NCBI GenBank assembly: GCA_025352685.1 | Contig: JANXSN010000032.1 | Span: forward strand, 1 to 64,000 | Direction of reading: 5' to 3' | Length of the DNA stretch: 64,000 bases | From: Sphingomonadales bacterium | GTDB lineage: Bacteria > Pseudomonadota > Alphaproteobacteria > Sphingomonadales > Sphingomonadaceae | Shown here: positions 44,921-55,015 of the stretch, piece after piece | How the letters are laid out: each line of letters starts with the position of its first letter | Position numbering within the stretch: the stretch's first letter is position 1 | Position numbers and translations under genes: made by a program | Notes under the pieces: model-generated | The model's database searches: none | What the model saw: the letters and a program-made list of their open reading frames with translations, nothing else | Told to the model about the DNA's origin: nothing

Positions 44921-45924
44921 CCAAGGCAGCGATGACCCATGACAGTCGTCCGGTCGACGTCTCGCCGTCGCTGATCGAGCGTGCGGCCGAGGCCTATGAC
45001 TTTACGGCAGCCCTGCGCAGCGGCCCGCACGCGTTGCGCGCGTTCGAGGAAGCGCCGAAGCCGCCGGTCGACGCGGCTGAACCGGAACCCGAAACGGCCA
45101 AGGAAACGGCCAAGGAAACGGCTCGCGCCAACGCTGCGGTTGTCCAGAGCCTTGTTGAGATAAGGCCTGCTTTTGCCGCGCGCGTCGTGTCGGCACCGAT
45201 CCAGGCGATTGACCGCGAACGTTTGGGCGAGATGGGGTTTATCGTACCCGACTCGCCTGTTGGTACGCTCGCCGAAGAATTCCGACTGGTGAAGCGCCAG
45301 TTGCTGCTCCGCGGGGGGGGTGCCGACAGGTTTACGACAGCCACGGATCGCATGGTCCTCGTTTGCTCGGCGCAGCCCGATGAAGGCAAGACATTTTGCG
45401 CCGTCAATCTGGCGCTCAGCCTTGCCAGTGAGCGCGACAGCGAAGTGCTGCTGGTTGATGCCGACGTCGCCAAACCCGAAGTCCTCTTATCTCTGGGACT
45501 GACTGGGAATGCGGGCCTGATCGACGCAATCGCCGATCCGCAAGCCGACGTCGAGCAATTCATTTTGCACACCGACGTGCCGAAATTGTCGGTCCTCCCG
45601 GCGGGCAAAGCGGTCAACAACGATACCGAGCTGCTGTCGTCGGTACGCGCGGCAGAAATCATCGCCGGCCTCGCAACCGCAAACGCGCGTCGCATCGTGA
45701 TCATCGATTCGGCACCGGCGCTGGCCGCATCACCGGCCGGTGTGCTCGCCCATCGTGTGGGACGCGTGCTGATGGTCGTGCGCGCCGACCGAACGAGCGA
45801 GGCCGAACTGCGCGAGGCCATCGCGCTTCTCGACGGCTGCTCCGACATCTCGCTGCTGCTTAATGCGGTCAGCTTTTTTGGTACCAACCGCACCTATGGG
45901 TCGTATTACGGACGAGAATCGTGA
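44917..45924 (+). CDS. XrtA-associated tyrosine autokinase (BY-kinase)
   Basis: A 335-residue ATPase. After a low-complexity N-terminal third (including a short ETAK repeat), SAQPDEGKTFCAVNLALSL is Walker A, VLLVDADVAKPEV Walker A', and RIVIIDSAPALAA Walker B. The end TYGSYYGRES has three tyrosines, a small cluster for autophosphorylation. BY-kinases work with the chain-length protein to control polymerisation and export. It overlaps the genes on both sides (ATGA and GTGA). Confidence 0.9.
   Translation: MTKAAMTHDSRPVDVSPSLIERAAEAYDFTAALRSGPHALRAFEEAPKPPVDAAEPEPETAKETAKETARANAAVVQSLVEIRPAFAARVVSAPIQAIDRERLGEMGFIVPDSPVGTLAEEFRLVKRQLLLRGGGADRFTTATDRMVLVCSAQPDEGKTFCAVNLALSLASERDSEVLLVDADVAKPEVLLSLGLTGNAGLIDAIADPQADVEQFILHTDVPKLSVLPAGKAVNNDTELLSSVRAAEIIAGLATANARRIVIIDSAPALAASPAGVLAHRVGRVLMVVRADRTSEAELREAIALLDGCSDISLLLNAVSFFGTNRTYGSYYGRES
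45091..45123 (+). repeat. Short tandem repeat in the tyrosine kinase gene
   Basis: The 12-base unit GAAACGGCCAAG is present twice, then GAAACGGC again with a final change, coding ETAKETAKETA in the disordered N-terminal part. The copies are nearly identical at DNA level, which suggests recent slippage and possible length variation between strains without frameshift. Confidence 0.75.
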
Positions 45925-45926
45925 TC

Positions 45927-47528
45927 ATGCGCTCGCTGCCCATTGCGGCGCTTGCGGCGGTTTTCGTGTTCGCACCACCCGTCCACGCCAAGAAGCGGAC
46001 GCAGGTCCATCCCTATCTGGAAATAGACCAGACCGTGTTCGACAGTCTGAGCCCGACCGCTCCCGCAGAAACGTACACGACCGTCGCGGCTGGCATCGAT
46101 GCTTCGACTTCGACGGCGCGTGCCGAGGCGCAGGTCAGCGCGCGCTACGAATATCGCCACGCCTGGAGCAACACTTCGGGCGACTCCTACGTGATTTCGG
46201 GGCTCGGTCGCGGGCGATACGACATCGTTCCCAATTTGTTGACAATCGAGGGCGGCGCACTCGGGACTCGGACGCGAACCGATATTCGTGGCGCGGCCCC
46301 GATCGTAGGTTTGGGTGATCCATCGAATACCAGCCAACTTTATTCCACGTATGTCGGATCGACCCTCACGCAGCGGGTCGGGCTGCTGAATCTCGGCGCA
46401 TCCTACAATTTGGGCTACACCAAGATTGGGAGCAGAACGCCAGGGCTCCTGCCAGTGGGCACACCAGCGCTGGGTGGATTCGACTCGTCGGTTAGCCAGG
46501 CAGCAGCGGCCAGTTTGGGCATGAAAAGCGGCGCGCTCCCGTTCGGTTGGAACGCGTCGGTCGGTTACAACCGCGACGATGCCAGCATTCTTGACGAACG
46601 CTACGAGGGCACTTTTGCTCGCGTTGACATCGTTGTGCCGGTCACACCGACGGTCGCGCTGACTGGTGGCGCGGGGTATGAAAAAATTCGGTCCAGCCAG
46701 CGAGATGCGCTGCTCGACGCAAGCGGGTCTGCCGTGCTTGACGCCAACGGCCGTTTTATCACCGATCCAGCCTCGCCGCGTCGCCTTTCCTACGATCAGT
46801 CCGGGCTTATCTGGGATGTCGGTATCCTGTGGCGGCCAAGCCGCCGCACGTCGCTAGAGGGCAAAGTGGGACGCCGCTATGGCGATATGACCTATATTGG
46901 CGATTTTGACTGGCAGATAAACAAGGATCAGGCGTTCCAAATCGGGGCCTATGACGGCATTACTACTTTTGGTCAGCAAGTCGGCGGGGCGCTGCGCAGC
47001 ATTCCCACGCAATTCGTTGTCTCGCGCGATCCATTCAGCAACCAGTTCGGCGGCTGCGTCTTTGCAAGTGGAACCAACGGGGCAGGGTCGTGCTTGTCGC
47101 CCGCGCTCCAGTCGATCGCGCAGGGCACCTATCGAAGTCGCGGTTTCGGCGGGGTATGGCGGTATTCGCGTAACGCAACCAGCCTCGGCTTCGCGATCGG
47201 CTACGCGCAACGTCGTTTTTTTGCACCGCCGGTGGGCGGATTTTCGATCAATGGGCAAACGGACTCGAGCATCTATGTTCAGGCCAATATCGGACACAGG
47301 ATCGACGAGGTTTCGGGAGTCGACACATCGGCCTATCTCAACTGGTATCGAAGCGGTTTGAACGGCGCTCCGCGTGTTCTGGGCGTGGGTGGCACCGCAA
47401 GCTATTATCGCAATTTCGGTCCGCGTTTGACGGGGACAGCGTCGGTCGGTCTCTACTCGTCCGAAATTGACGGGTTCGAAACGTCGATGACGGGCGCGGC
47501 TCAGGTCGGCGCACGATACACATTCTAG
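45927..47528 (+). CDS. Outer-membrane beta-barrel protein of the exosortase A locus
   Basis: A 533-residue exported protein. Residues 1-22 (RSLPIAALAAVFVFAPPVHA) are a signal peptide. The rest shows alternating strands with aromatic belts and ends in Phe (QVGARYTF), a beta-barrel signal. It belongs with the uncharacterised PEP-CTERM-associated outer-membrane proteins (TIGR03016-like) found at this position, and may be the outer-membrane exit or a periplasmic scaffold. Two cysteines lie in FGGCVFASG and GSCLSP. ATG 45927 is preferred to GTG 45921, which overlaps the kinase stop. Confidence 0.82.
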   Translation: MRSLPIAALAAVFVFAPPVHAKKRTQVHPYLEIDQTVFDSLSPTAPAETYTTVAAGIDASTSTARAEAQVSARYEYRHAWSNTSGDSYVISGLGRGRYDIVPNLLTIEGGALGTRTRTDIRGAAPIVGLGDPSNTSQLYSTYVGSTLTQRVGLLNLGASYNLGYTKIGSRTPGLLPVGTPALGGFDSSVSQAAAASLGMKSGALPFGWNASVGYNRDDASILDERYEGTFARVDIVVPVTPTVALTGGAGYEKIRSSQRDALLDASGSAVLDANGRFITDPASPRRLSYDQSGLIWDVGILWRPSRRTSLEGKVGRRYGDMTYIGDFDWQINKDQAFQIGAYDGITTFGQQVGGALRSIPTQFVVSRDPFSNQFGGCVFASGTNGAGSCLSPALQSIAQGTYRSRGFGGVWRYSRNATSLGFAIGYAQRRFFAPPVGGFSINGQTDSSIYVQANIGHRIDEVSGVDTSAYLNWYRSGLNGAPRVLGVGGTASYYRNFGPRLTGTASVGLYSSEIDGFETSMTGAAQVGARYTF

Positions 47529-47538
47529 GAAGAGTAGT

Positions 47539-48603
47539 ATGAGTTACACCGACCATTATGGCCTCTCCGCAGAGCCTTTTGCACTGACGCCAGACCCGCG
47601 TTTCTGGTTCGAAAGCGCCACGCATAAAAAGGCGATGTCGTACTTGGGCTACGGACTTCGGCAGGCGGAGGGTTTCGTCGTCGTCACCGGCGAAATCGGC
47701 GCGGGCAAAACGACGCTTGTAGGCCTGCTGATCGAACGCCTCGATCCAGCGCGTTTCGCGCTCGTCAAGCTCGTTTCAACGCAGGTAGACGGCGACGATC
47801 TGTTGCGCCTGGCGGCTCAGGGCTTCGATCTGCCGACACAAGGCGTGGCCAAGGCGCAATTGCTCGATCGCATCGAACGCTATCTGGTCGATCGGGCACG
47901 CGAGGGCCGCAAGACGGTGCTGATCGTCGACGAAGCGCAAAATCTGCCGACATCCGCGCTTGAGGAATTGCGGATGTTATCGAACTTCCAATCAAGCGGG
48001 CGGGCCTTGCTCCAGATCCTTTTGCTGGGTCAGCCTGAATTTCAGGAACGCTTGTCGTCTTCTGCATTCGAACAATTGCGCCAGCGCGTGATTGCGACAC
48101 ATCATCTTGAAGCCATGGGTGCAGACGAAATCCGACCTTATCTCGAACATCGTCTGAGCGTTGCGGGATGGACCGGCCATCCGCAGATCGACGAAGCGGC
48201 AGCGCATGCGCTCTACACGGCGTCGGGCGGCATTCCGCGTCGGATCAATCAACTTATGACGCGGACGTTGCTTTTGGGCGCCGTCGAGGCCACGGACATG
48301 GTGGACGCGGCGCTGGTTGCCCGGGTTGTCGACGACCTCGGCAAGGATGAGAAATCGATTGTGGGTGCACCAACATCGGTTGCCCCTCGATTGGACGCGA
48401 ATGGGGCGGGCGTCCGTGCAGATGTCGAGCGTGGTTTTACCGATGAAGCGCGTATGAGTGATCACGAGGCCCGGATCAGGCTTCTTGAGAACCAGATCGA
48501 AGCGCAGGACGTGGCGCTGCGCCGTGTGCTGACGCTTATGATTGACTGGGTCGAGCGCGACGAGGTCCAGGCTAAGGATTTCGCACGCGCACGCCCCGCC
48601 TAG
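47539..48603 (+). CDS. XrtA-associated AAA ATPase (ExeA-like)
   Basis: A 354-residue ATPase starting SYTDHYGLSAEPFALTPDPR, the ExeA/MSHA-biogenesis type N-terminus. Walker A is TGEIGAGKTTL, Walker B is LIVDEAQNLP, and sensor-type segments LLGQPEF and GGIPRRINQL follow. A C-terminal helix (HEARIRLLENQIEAQD) may pair in a coiled coil. It probably energises assembly of the secretion apparatus. Ten bases separate it from the barrel gene. Confidence 0.9.
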   Translation: MSYTDHYGLSAEPFALTPDPRFWFESATHKKAMSYLGYGLRQAEGFVVVTGEIGAGKTTLVGLLIERLDPARFALVKLVSTQVDGDDLLRLAAQGFDLPTQGVAKAQLLDRIERYLVDRAREGRKTVLIVDEAQNLPTSALEELRMLSNFQSSGRALLQILLLGQPEFQERLSSSAFEQLRQRVIATHHLEAMGADEIRPYLEHRLSVAGWTGHPQIDEAAAHALYTASGGIPRRINQLMTRTLLLGAVEATDMVDAALVARVVDDLGKDEKSIVGAPTSVAPRLDANGAGVRADVERGFTDEARMSDHEARIRLLENQIEAQDVALRRVLTLMIDWVERDEVQAKDFARARPA

Positions 48604-48622
48604 CCGCACCAGGGGGGCCGAC

Positions 48623-49462
48623 ATGCTCAATGCACTCTCGGTGGATGTCGAGGATTGGTACATGGTCGGCGCGTTCGAGCGATCGATCATGCGCGCCGAC
48701 TGGCCGGCCAAGGAAGTGCGTGTCGAGCACAATACAGATGCCGTGCTTGCCCTGTTTGCCGAGATCGGTGTCAAGGCAACGTTTTTCACGCTCGGGTGCG
48801 TTGCGGCAGCACATCCAGCGTTGATGCAGCGGATCGTGGGATCAGGACATGAGATCGCCAGCCACGGCTGGGACCACATCCGCGTTTTTACAATGACCCC
48901 GGAGGCCTTCCGCGCCGATGCCGAACGAGCACACAAGACGATCGAGGACACGTCGGGCGTGGCGGTCACCGGCTACCGCGCGCCGAGCTTTTCCATCGAC
49001 ATGCGCACGCCTTGGGCCCACGAGATCCTCGCAGGAATGGGCTATGCCTATTCGTCGAGTGTCGCCCCCCTCAAACACGATCACTACGGATGGCCAGAAG
49101 CCCCACGTGCAGCGTTCAAACCAGTTCCGGGCAGCGAGCTGATCGAAATTCCGGTCGGTGTGGTCGATCTGGCGGGCAAGACCTTCGGGGCTGGTGGTGG
49201 CTTTTTTCGTCTTTTCCCCTATCTGCTTTCGCGTCACGCCGTCACCAAGGTCAACGCGGACCGGCGCCCGGCGACCTTTTATTTTCATCCGTGGGACATG
49301 GACCCGGGCCAGCCGTATGTCGTCGAAGCATCGATCAAGTCAAAGCTGCGTCATTACACCAATCTCTCGGCGATGGAGGGAAAACTGCGGCGACTGACGA
49401 GAGATTTCGATTGGGGCCGCTACGACGCGGTGGTGGAGCGTGTGCGCTCTGACATGGTCTAA
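48623..49462 (+). CDS. Polysaccharide deacetylase of the exosortase A system
   Basis: A 279-residue NodB-fold (CE4) enzyme with a C-terminal DUF3473 extension. LSVDVEDWY supplies the catalytic base Asp pair, SHGWDH the zinc His pair, YRAPSFSID the Arg motif, and FYFHPWDMDP the late His. It removes N- or O-acetyl groups from the nascent polymer. ATG 48623 is preceded by AGGGGGG. The TAA/ATG junction with the FemAB gene overlaps by one base (TAATG). Confidence 0.93.
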   Translation: MLNALSVDVEDWYMVGAFERSIMRADWPAKEVRVEHNTDAVLALFAEIGVKATFFTLGCVAAAHPALMQRIVGSGHEIASHGWDHIRVFTMTPEAFRADAERAHKTIEDTSGVAVTGYRAPSFSIDMRTPWAHEILAGMGYAYSSSVAPLKHDHYGWPEAPRAAFKPVPGSELIEIPVGVVDLAGKTFGAGGGFFRLFPYLLSRHAVTKVNADRRPATFYFHPWDMDPGQPYVVEASIKSKLRHYTNLSAMEGKLRRLTRDFDWGRYDAVVERVRSDMV

Positions 49463-50472
49463 TGCAGATCCGTCTCGCCACTCCCGACGACGACCCCGCG
49501 ATCGCTGCCTATGTCGCGGCCCATTCCGGTGCAACGGCATTCCACCGCATCGAATGGGGCCATGCAGTCGCCACGGGGTGTCGACAAACGGCGCACGTCC
49601 TGATCGCGGGAGACATGAAGGGAGTTCTTCCTCTTACCGAGCTTCACTCGCCTGTGTTCGGGCGAGCACTCGCATCCACCGGATTTGCGGTAGGCGGCGG
49701 CATCTTGTGCGATGACGATGCGACGGGCGAGGTGCTCGCGGCAGAAGCCTTTGCTCTAGCCGGTCGTCTGTCGTGTCAAAATGTCGAGTTGCGCGGTGGT
49801 TATCTGCCGCAGTGCTGGGCTCGGGATGAGACCACATATCTCGGCTATGTTCGCGGTCTCGCCGCCGATGATGAAGCCGAACTCCTTCTGATCCCGCGCA
49901 AGCAGCGCGCGGAGGTTCGGCGCGCACTCGGCTTTGACCTCACGACCGATATCGGGGACCGCGACGCCCATTACCACGTGTATGCCGTCAGTGTCCGCAA
50001 TCTTGGGACGCCGGTATTCCCCCGCGCGTTGTTTGATGCAGTGCTCGATTCCTTCGACGGTGATGCTGACGTCCTGACCGTGCGCAGAGGCGGCGAGCCG
50101 CTGGCGAGTGTTCTGTCGCTCTATCACCGGGGGACCGTTCTGCCCTATTGGGGGGGCGGCACTGCAGCTGCCAGGACGTGGCGCGCGAATGACAGGATGT
50201 ATTTCGCCCTGATGCAGCATGCGCGCAACCGAGGCTGTACACGGTTCGATTTCGGGCGCTCAAAATCAGGCACGGGTGCTGCTGCCTTCAAACACAATTG
50301 GGGATTTGAGGGCGAGCCGTTGCGCTATGCCTCGAAGACGGTGGATGGTTGCATCAAGCGCAGCGTGAACCCGCTCGACCCGAAGTACAGCGTGCAGGTG
50401 AAACTATGGTCCAAACTGCCGCTGGCCGTCGCCAATCGCCTTGGTCCCATGATTTCGCGGGGGCTGGGGTGA
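49462..50472 (+). CDS. FemAB-family XrtA-associated protein
   Basis: A 336-residue protein with two GNAT-like lobes as in FemX and lipid-linked aminoacyltransferases. The second lobe has YWGGGTAAARTWRANDRMYF, CTRFDFGRSKSGTGAAAFK and the KHNWGFEGEPL end typical of this XrtA group. FemAB proteins move amino acids from aminoacyl-tRNA to sugars or peptides. Here it may add an aminoacyl group to the polymer. The gene overlaps the deacetylase by one base and the glycosyltransferase by four (GTGA). Confidence 0.88.
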   Translation: MQIRLATPDDDPAIAAYVAAHSGATAFHRIEWGHAVATGCRQTAHVLIAGDMKGVLPLTELHSPVFGRALASTGFAVGGGILCDDDATGEVLAAEAFALAGRLSCQNVELRGGYLPQCWARDETTYLGYVRGLAADDEAELLLIPRKQRAEVRRALGFDLTTDIGDRDAHYHVYAVSVRNLGTPVFPRALFDAVLDSFDGDADVLTVRRGGEPLASVLSLYHRGTVLPYWGGGTAAARTWRANDRMYFALMQHARNRGCTRFDFGRSKSGTGAAAFKHNWGFEGEPLRYASKTVDGCIKRSVNPLDPKYSVQVKLWSKLPLAVANRLGPMISRGLG

Positions 50473-51635
50473 ACGGCAGCGAGATCCTCTTCCTCGCGCA
50501 CCGCCTGCCGTTTCCGCCCGACCGGGGCGACCGTATCCGGTCGTGGCACATGCTACAGGCGCTGACCAAACTCGGTCCGGTCCACGTCGTGACACCGCTC
50601 GACAGCGCCCGAGATTGCCAGCACATCGCTCAAGTGGAACGCATCGCTGCAAGTGTTGTCGCAAGCGTGCGTCAACGGTCGAAGGCGTTGGCCGTTACCG
50701 AAGCTCTGTTGACTGGTCTGCCCGCCTCAGTCGCGCTGTTCTCGCTACCCTCTTTGCATCGAGCGGTGCGTAGCCGGCTCGCGTCGGGAAAAATCGGAAC
50801 TATTTTCGCCTTTTCGGGTCAAATGGCCCACTATGTCCCGGTGCGGACGAATGCGCGGTTCCTGATGGATTTTGTCGATGTGGATTCGGCCAAATTCGCG
50901 CAGCAGGCTCTGTCAGCCCGCGGCTTGCGGGGTATCGCATTGCGTCAGGAAGCCCGGCGCTTGCTGGCCTTCGACATCGCGACAGCCAGACGTGCCGATG
51001 CGTCGTTATTCGTGAGCCAGGGCGAAGCATCGCTTTTCTCGGAACTGACCGGGTTGCCTGCGCAAGTCATCGAAAACGGTGTTGATCCGGTTCGATTTGC
51101 TCCCGGCACCGTTGTACCGGCTGAGGCTCCGCATCCGCTGATCGTCTTTACGGGCCAGATGGATTATGCGCCGAACGTAACGGCGGTGACCGAGTTTGTC
51201 CGCGACGTATTGCCTTTGCTACCACGCGTGACCCTGGCGATCGTCGGACGTGCGCCGACCGCAGCTGTCAGAGGCTTGGCTGCACCGCATGTGCTTGTCA
51301 CCGGCGAAGTCAACGACACTCGTCCCTGGTTGGCCGCAGCCGACCTCGTCGTCGCGCCGCTGCAACTGGCGCGCGGCATCCAGAACAAGGTGCTCGAAGC
51401 GATGGCGATGGGCAAGGCCGTCGTGGCTTCGTCGGCCGCTGCCGAAGGAATCGATGCCGAGATCGGAGTCGAACTGCTCGTCGCTGATACGCCGTCGATG
51501 AACGCTGCGGCTATCAGTGCCCTGTTAGCCGATCCGATGAAGGCACGCGAGGTTGGCACGGCTGCCCGCGACCGGGTAGTTGCACGGTACAGCTGGGACG
51601 CGCGTCTGGCACGACTGGCTGGATTGGTCGCATGA
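50469..51635 (+). CDS. XrtA-system glycosyltransferase (GT4-like)
   Basis: A 388-residue GT-B enzyme resembling the PEP-CTERM glycosyltransferase family TIGR03087. NGSEILFLAHRLPFPPDRGD starts the N-terminal lobe, PLIVFTGQMDYAPNVTAV begins the C-terminal lobe, and RGIQNKVLEAMAMGKAVVAS is the sugar-nucleotide signature. It adds one sugar to the lipid-linked repeat unit. GTG 50469 overlaps the FemAB stop; a longer frame to 50349 is rejected. Its TGA overlaps the ATG of xrtA. Confidence 0.9.
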   Translation: MNGSEILFLAHRLPFPPDRGDRIRSWHMLQALTKLGPVHVVTPLDSARDCQHIAQVERIAASVVASVRQRSKALAVTEALLTGLPASVALFSLPSLHRAVRSRLASGKIGTIFAFSGQMAHYVPVRTNARFLMDFVDVDSAKFAQQALSARGLRGIALRQEARRLLAFDIATARRADASLFVSQGEASLFSELTGLPAQVIENGVDPVRFAPGTVVPAEAPHPLIVFTGQMDYAPNVTAVTEFVRDVLPLLPRVTLAIVGRAPTAAVRGLAAPHVLVTGEVNDTRPWLAAADLVVAPLQLARGIQNKVLEAMAMGKAVVASSAAAEGIDAEIGVELLVADTPSMNAAAISALLADPMKAREVGTAARDRVVARYSWDARLARLAGLVA

Positions 51636-53128
51636 GTATCGCGGCGGCTTGGCGCCAACCGCTCGTCGCCACTGCGCTGGCCATTGCTGCTTTGCTTGCG
51701 CTTTTTGCGCGTGACTTGGCCGACATGGCCGCCTTGTGGTGGAACATATCGACTTATCAGCATTGCCTCTACGTGCTCCCAATTGTTGCCTGGCTGTTGT
51801 GGTTGCGCCGCGACGAAGCGCTGCGGGTCGCTCCAGCCGGTTGGCCTTGGGGGTTGCTGCTCGTCTTCACAGCGGCGTTGGTTTGGCTGATCGGAGAAGC
51901 GGCCAGTCTAGCGATTATACGCCATTTGGGTCTTGTGTTGATGATCCAGAGCACCGTGCTCGCGATCCTGGGTCCCGCCTTCGTGCGCGCTATTTTTTTT
52001 CCTCTGTTCTACCTTATCTTCCTTGTGCCGTTTGGTGACGAGTTCGTCGGGCCAATGCAAACGCTGACCGCAAGGATGACAATGGGGCTGCTTCATCTCT
52101 CGGGCGTACCCGCGACGATTGACGGGGTATTCATTACAACCCGCGCCGGCTGGTTCGAAGTAGCCCAAGCCTGCGCAGGCGTTAAGTTTCTCGTGGCGAT
52201 GATTGCCTATGGGGCGCTGGCGGCAAATGTTTGTTTTCGCTCGCCCATTCGTCGAGCGCTGTTCATGATTGCCGCGATCATCGTTCCTGTGCTTGCCAAC
52301 GGCGTGCGTGCATGGGCAACAATCTTTGCCGCTGAATTCGTCGGAGTGGCGTCGGCATCGGGTTTTGACCACATCGTTTATGGCTGGATATTTTTTGCTC
52401 TCGTCATGGTGCTCATCATGGCGGCAGCATGGCCGTTCTTCGACCGCGGGATCGGCGACAAATGGCTCGGCAGCATGCCGCTGACGCCGTGGCAGCCGAC
52501 TGCTGCAACCGTTGTGATGGCTCCCTTGTCAATCCTCGTTGCCGCGCTGCCGATCCTGTGGGATAGCGTCGTCGCGCGTGCAGGGCGTTTTCCATTGCCA
52601 GCGCCGGTCAGTCTGCCCACCGTACCGGGCTGGACCCGGGTCGGCGATCTGCCTGTCACACCCTGGACGCCGCGCTTCGACGGGGCGGATCACCGCCTTC
52701 TTGGTCGTTATGGCAACAGGGCGGGGCAACGGGTCGACGTTGCTGTCGCGCTTTACGGATGGCAGGAAAACGGGCGACAGATTGTCGCATTCGGGCAAGG
52801 GGCTGCCAACGCTGATGAACATTGGGCCTGGGCTGCCGACGTGCCCAGCAATTACGGTGACAAGGTCGAGCGGCTGATGGGCCCTGACAAGTCAATCCGT
52901 GAGTCCGCGACTTGGTGGTTTGTCAGCGGCACGGCGACACACAGCAGGGCCGCGGTTAAAATTGCAACGCTGAAGGCACGCTTGACAGGTCGTGACCAGT
53001 CTGCGGTCTCGATCATCGTGTCGGCCGAAGGCAAGCATGCGCATAACGCCCTCGCAGCCTTTGTTCGTGCTATGGGCAGTCCTCAGCCGCGCGTCGCCAA
53101 GATGCTTGCGCAGGCAAAGGGAGATTGA
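51632..53128 (+). CDS. xrtA: Exosortase A fused to an EpsI domain
   Basis: A 498-residue membrane protein. The first 300 residues contain about eight helices with the exosortase triad: Cys181 in EVAQACAGVKFL, Arg226 in ANGVRAW and His247 in FDHIVYGW. Exosortase A cleaves PEP-CTERM proteins near their C-terminal helix, probably transferring them to a cell-surface lipid or polymer. The last 200 residues are an EpsI-like (DUF3485) periplasmic domain (starting LPTVPGWTRVGDL). It overlaps the glycosyltransferase by four bases. No PEP-CTERM substrate is encoded in the window. Confidence 0.95.
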   Translation: MSIAAAWRQPLVATALAIAALLALFARDLADMAALWWNISTYQHCLYVLPIVAWLLWLRRDEALRVAPAGWPWGLLLVFTAALVWLIGEAASLAIIRHLGLVLMIQSTVLAILGPAFVRAIFFPLFYLIFLVPFGDEFVGPMQTLTARMTMGLLHLSGVPATIDGVFITTRAGWFEVAQACAGVKFLVAMIAYGALAANVCFRSPIRRALFMIAAIIVPVLANGVRAWATIFAAEFVGVASASGFDHIVYGWIFFALVMVLIMAAAWPFFDRGIGDKWLGSMPLTPWQPTAATVVMAPLSILVAALPILWDSVVARAGRFPLPAPVSLPTVPGWTRVGDLPVTPWTPRFDGADHRLLGRYGNRAGQRVDVAVALYGWQENGRQIVAFGQGAANADEHWAWAADVPSNYGDKVERLMGPDKSIRESATWWFVSGTATHSRAAVKIATLKARLTGRDQSAVSIIVSAEGKHAHNALAAFVRAMGSPQPRVAKMLAQAKGD

Positions 53129-53134
53129 CAGGCG

Positions 53135-55015
53135 ATGTGCGCGATTGCCGGCATCTTTCATCTTGCGACGTCGAAGCCGGTCGATCCAGCCCGAGTTGGG
53201 ATGATGACCGACGCCATGGTGCACCGTGGTCCCGACGGGGCAGGCGTGTGGACCGCGCAAGGCGTCGGGCTAGGCCATCGACGGCTGTCGATTGTCGATC
53301 TGGGGGGAGGGGCGCAGCCGATGTTGAGTGCCGACGCCCAGATCGCGCTGGTGTTCAACGGCATGATCTACAATTTCCTCGACGTCCGCCGTGATCTCGA
53401 GGCGTTGGGCGCGGTGTTTCGTACCAACAGTGATACCGAGGTGCTCGTTCATGGCTGGCGCGCGTGGGGGCTCGACATGTTGCCGCGCCTGAACGGAATG
53501 TTCGCCTTTGCGCTCTTCGATCAAGCCAGGCAAACGCTTGTCATGGCCCGCGACCGGCTCGGCGTGAAGCCGTTGCATTATGTTACTCTCGCCGATGGAA
53601 GTGTCGCCTTCGCATCGGAATTGAAAGGGTTGCTGGCAAATCCTGCGGTACGACGCGAACTCAATCCGCAAGCGATCGAAGATTTCTTCGCCCTTGGCTA
53701 TGTCCCCGACGATGCCTGCTGGATCGACGGTGTTAAGAAGCTGCCCGCCGGGCATTTCATGGTGCTGACGCGCGGCCAGCCGCTGCCTGCAGCGCGCGAG
53801 TGGTGGGATGTAGATTTCTCGACGCGCGCGACTGGCTCGGTTGCCGACCTTGAAGCTGAACTGCGCGAACATCTGCGCGTTGCGGTCACGTCGCGCATGG
53901 TCTCTGACGTACCCCTCGGCGCATTCCTGTCCGGCGGTGTCGACTCGTCGAGCGTGGTTGCGTTCATGGCTGAAGCGTCGTCGCAACCGGTGCAGACCTG
54001 CGCCATCGGCTTTGACAACGCAGCGCATGATGAAACCCGTTACGCCACCGAAGTCGCCAAGCGGTTTGCCACGAGTCACCGCGCGCGGATCGTTGCGTCG
54101 GGCGATTATGCGGCTGCAAATGCTATTGCGAGGATGTTTGACGAACCCTTTGCTGATGCTTCGGCGCTGGCAACCTGGCGTGTCAGTCAGCTCGCACGCG
54201 AAACCGTAACTGTCGCCCTTTCGGGTGACGGTGCAGACGAAATTTTTGCGGGGTACCGCCGATATAAGTTTCAAGACGCCGAAGAACGCGTGCGCAGCCT
54301 CGTCCCCCGACGCTGGCGAGAACCCGTGTTTGGGAGCCTCGCGCGAATTTATCCCAAAGCCGACTGGGCGCCACAGATGTTTCGCGCCAAATCGACTTTC
54401 GCAGCCCTCGCGCTGACCGGGGGAGAAGCCTACGCCCGCTCAGTCGGTGTGACCTCGCCCGAAGAACGCACCGCCCTGTTCTCGAAGAGTTTTAGGCGCA
54501 GCTTGCAGGGCCACCGCGCCGAGGATCGCTATGTGACGGCAATGGCGGATGCGCCGGCTCGCGACGCGCTCGATCGCGCGCAATATGCAGACATGAAGAT
54601 CTGGCTGCCGGGTGACATTTTGACCAAGGTCGACCGCACCAGCATGGCCGTCAGTCTCGAAGCGCGTGAGCCGCTGCTTGACTACCGCCTTGTGGAATTC
54701 GCCGCCAAGTTACCGGCATCGATGCGTTTGCGAAGAGGCGAAGGGAAATGGCTGATGAAGCGCGCTATGCGTGGCACATTACCCGATGACATTCTCTACC
54801 GCCGAAAAATGGGTTTTGTAACGCCTGTCTCCGCCTGGTTTCGCGGCCCGCTTTCGGGGGAGGCTCAACGGCTCGCTGGTCTTGCCGACACAGGCTGGTT
54901 TGACCGTGCAACGCTCGAGAAAGTCGGGGCTGACCATATCGCCGGCCGCCGCGACCACGGGCGGCTGCTGTGGCAACTTGCAATGTTCGAAAAAGCGCTG
55001 GCGCTGATCGCTTAA
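53135..55015 (+). CDS. Amidotransferase 1, exosortase A system-associated (asparagine-synthase-like)
   Basis: A 626-residue protein. Cys2 is the glutaminase nucleophile (MCAIAGIFH), followed by [11 protein letters not shown]. The synthetase half has [12 protein letters not shown] (PP-loop), [15 protein letters not shown] and [20 protein letters not shown]. The enzyme uses glutamine nitrogen to amidate a carboxylate, probably a uronic acid or aminoacyl group of the exopolymer. It follows xrtA by six bases and ends the right arm. Its TAA overlaps the truA stop on the other strand (TTAA). Confidence 0.92.
   Translation: MCAIAGIFHLATSKPVDPARVGMMTDAMVHRGPDGAGVWTAQGVGLGHRRLSIVDLGGGAQPMLSADAQIALVFNGMIYNFLDVRRDLEALGAVFRTNSDTEVLVHGWRAWGLDMLPRLNGMFAFALFDQARQTLVMARDRLGVKPLHYVTLADGSVAFASELKGLLANPAVRRELNPQAIEDFFALGYVPDDACWIDGVKKLPAGHFMVLTRGQPLPAAREWWDVDFSTRATGSVADLEAELREHLRVAVTSRMVSDVPLGAFLSGGVDSSSVVAFMAEASSQPVQTCAIGFDNAAHDETRYATEVAKRFATSHRARIVASGDYAAANAIARMFDEPFADASALATWRVSQLARETVTVALSGDGADEIFAGYRRYKFQDAEERVRSLVPRRWREPVFGSLARIYPKADWAPQMFRAKSTFAALALTGGEAYARSVGVTSPEERTALFSKSFRRSLQGHRAEDRYVTAMADAPARDALDRAQYADMKIWLPGDILTKVDRTSMAVSLEAREPLLDYRLVEFAAKLPASMRLRRGEGKWLMKRAMRGTLPDDILYRRKMGFVTPVSAWFRGPLSGEAQRLAGLADTGWFDRATLEKVGADHIAGRRDHGRLLWQLAMFEKALALIA

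Noticed and set aside
51632-55015. Possible PEP-CTERM target proteins near xrtA
   Set aside because: No protein in the window ends with a PEP motif, a helix and a basic cluster.
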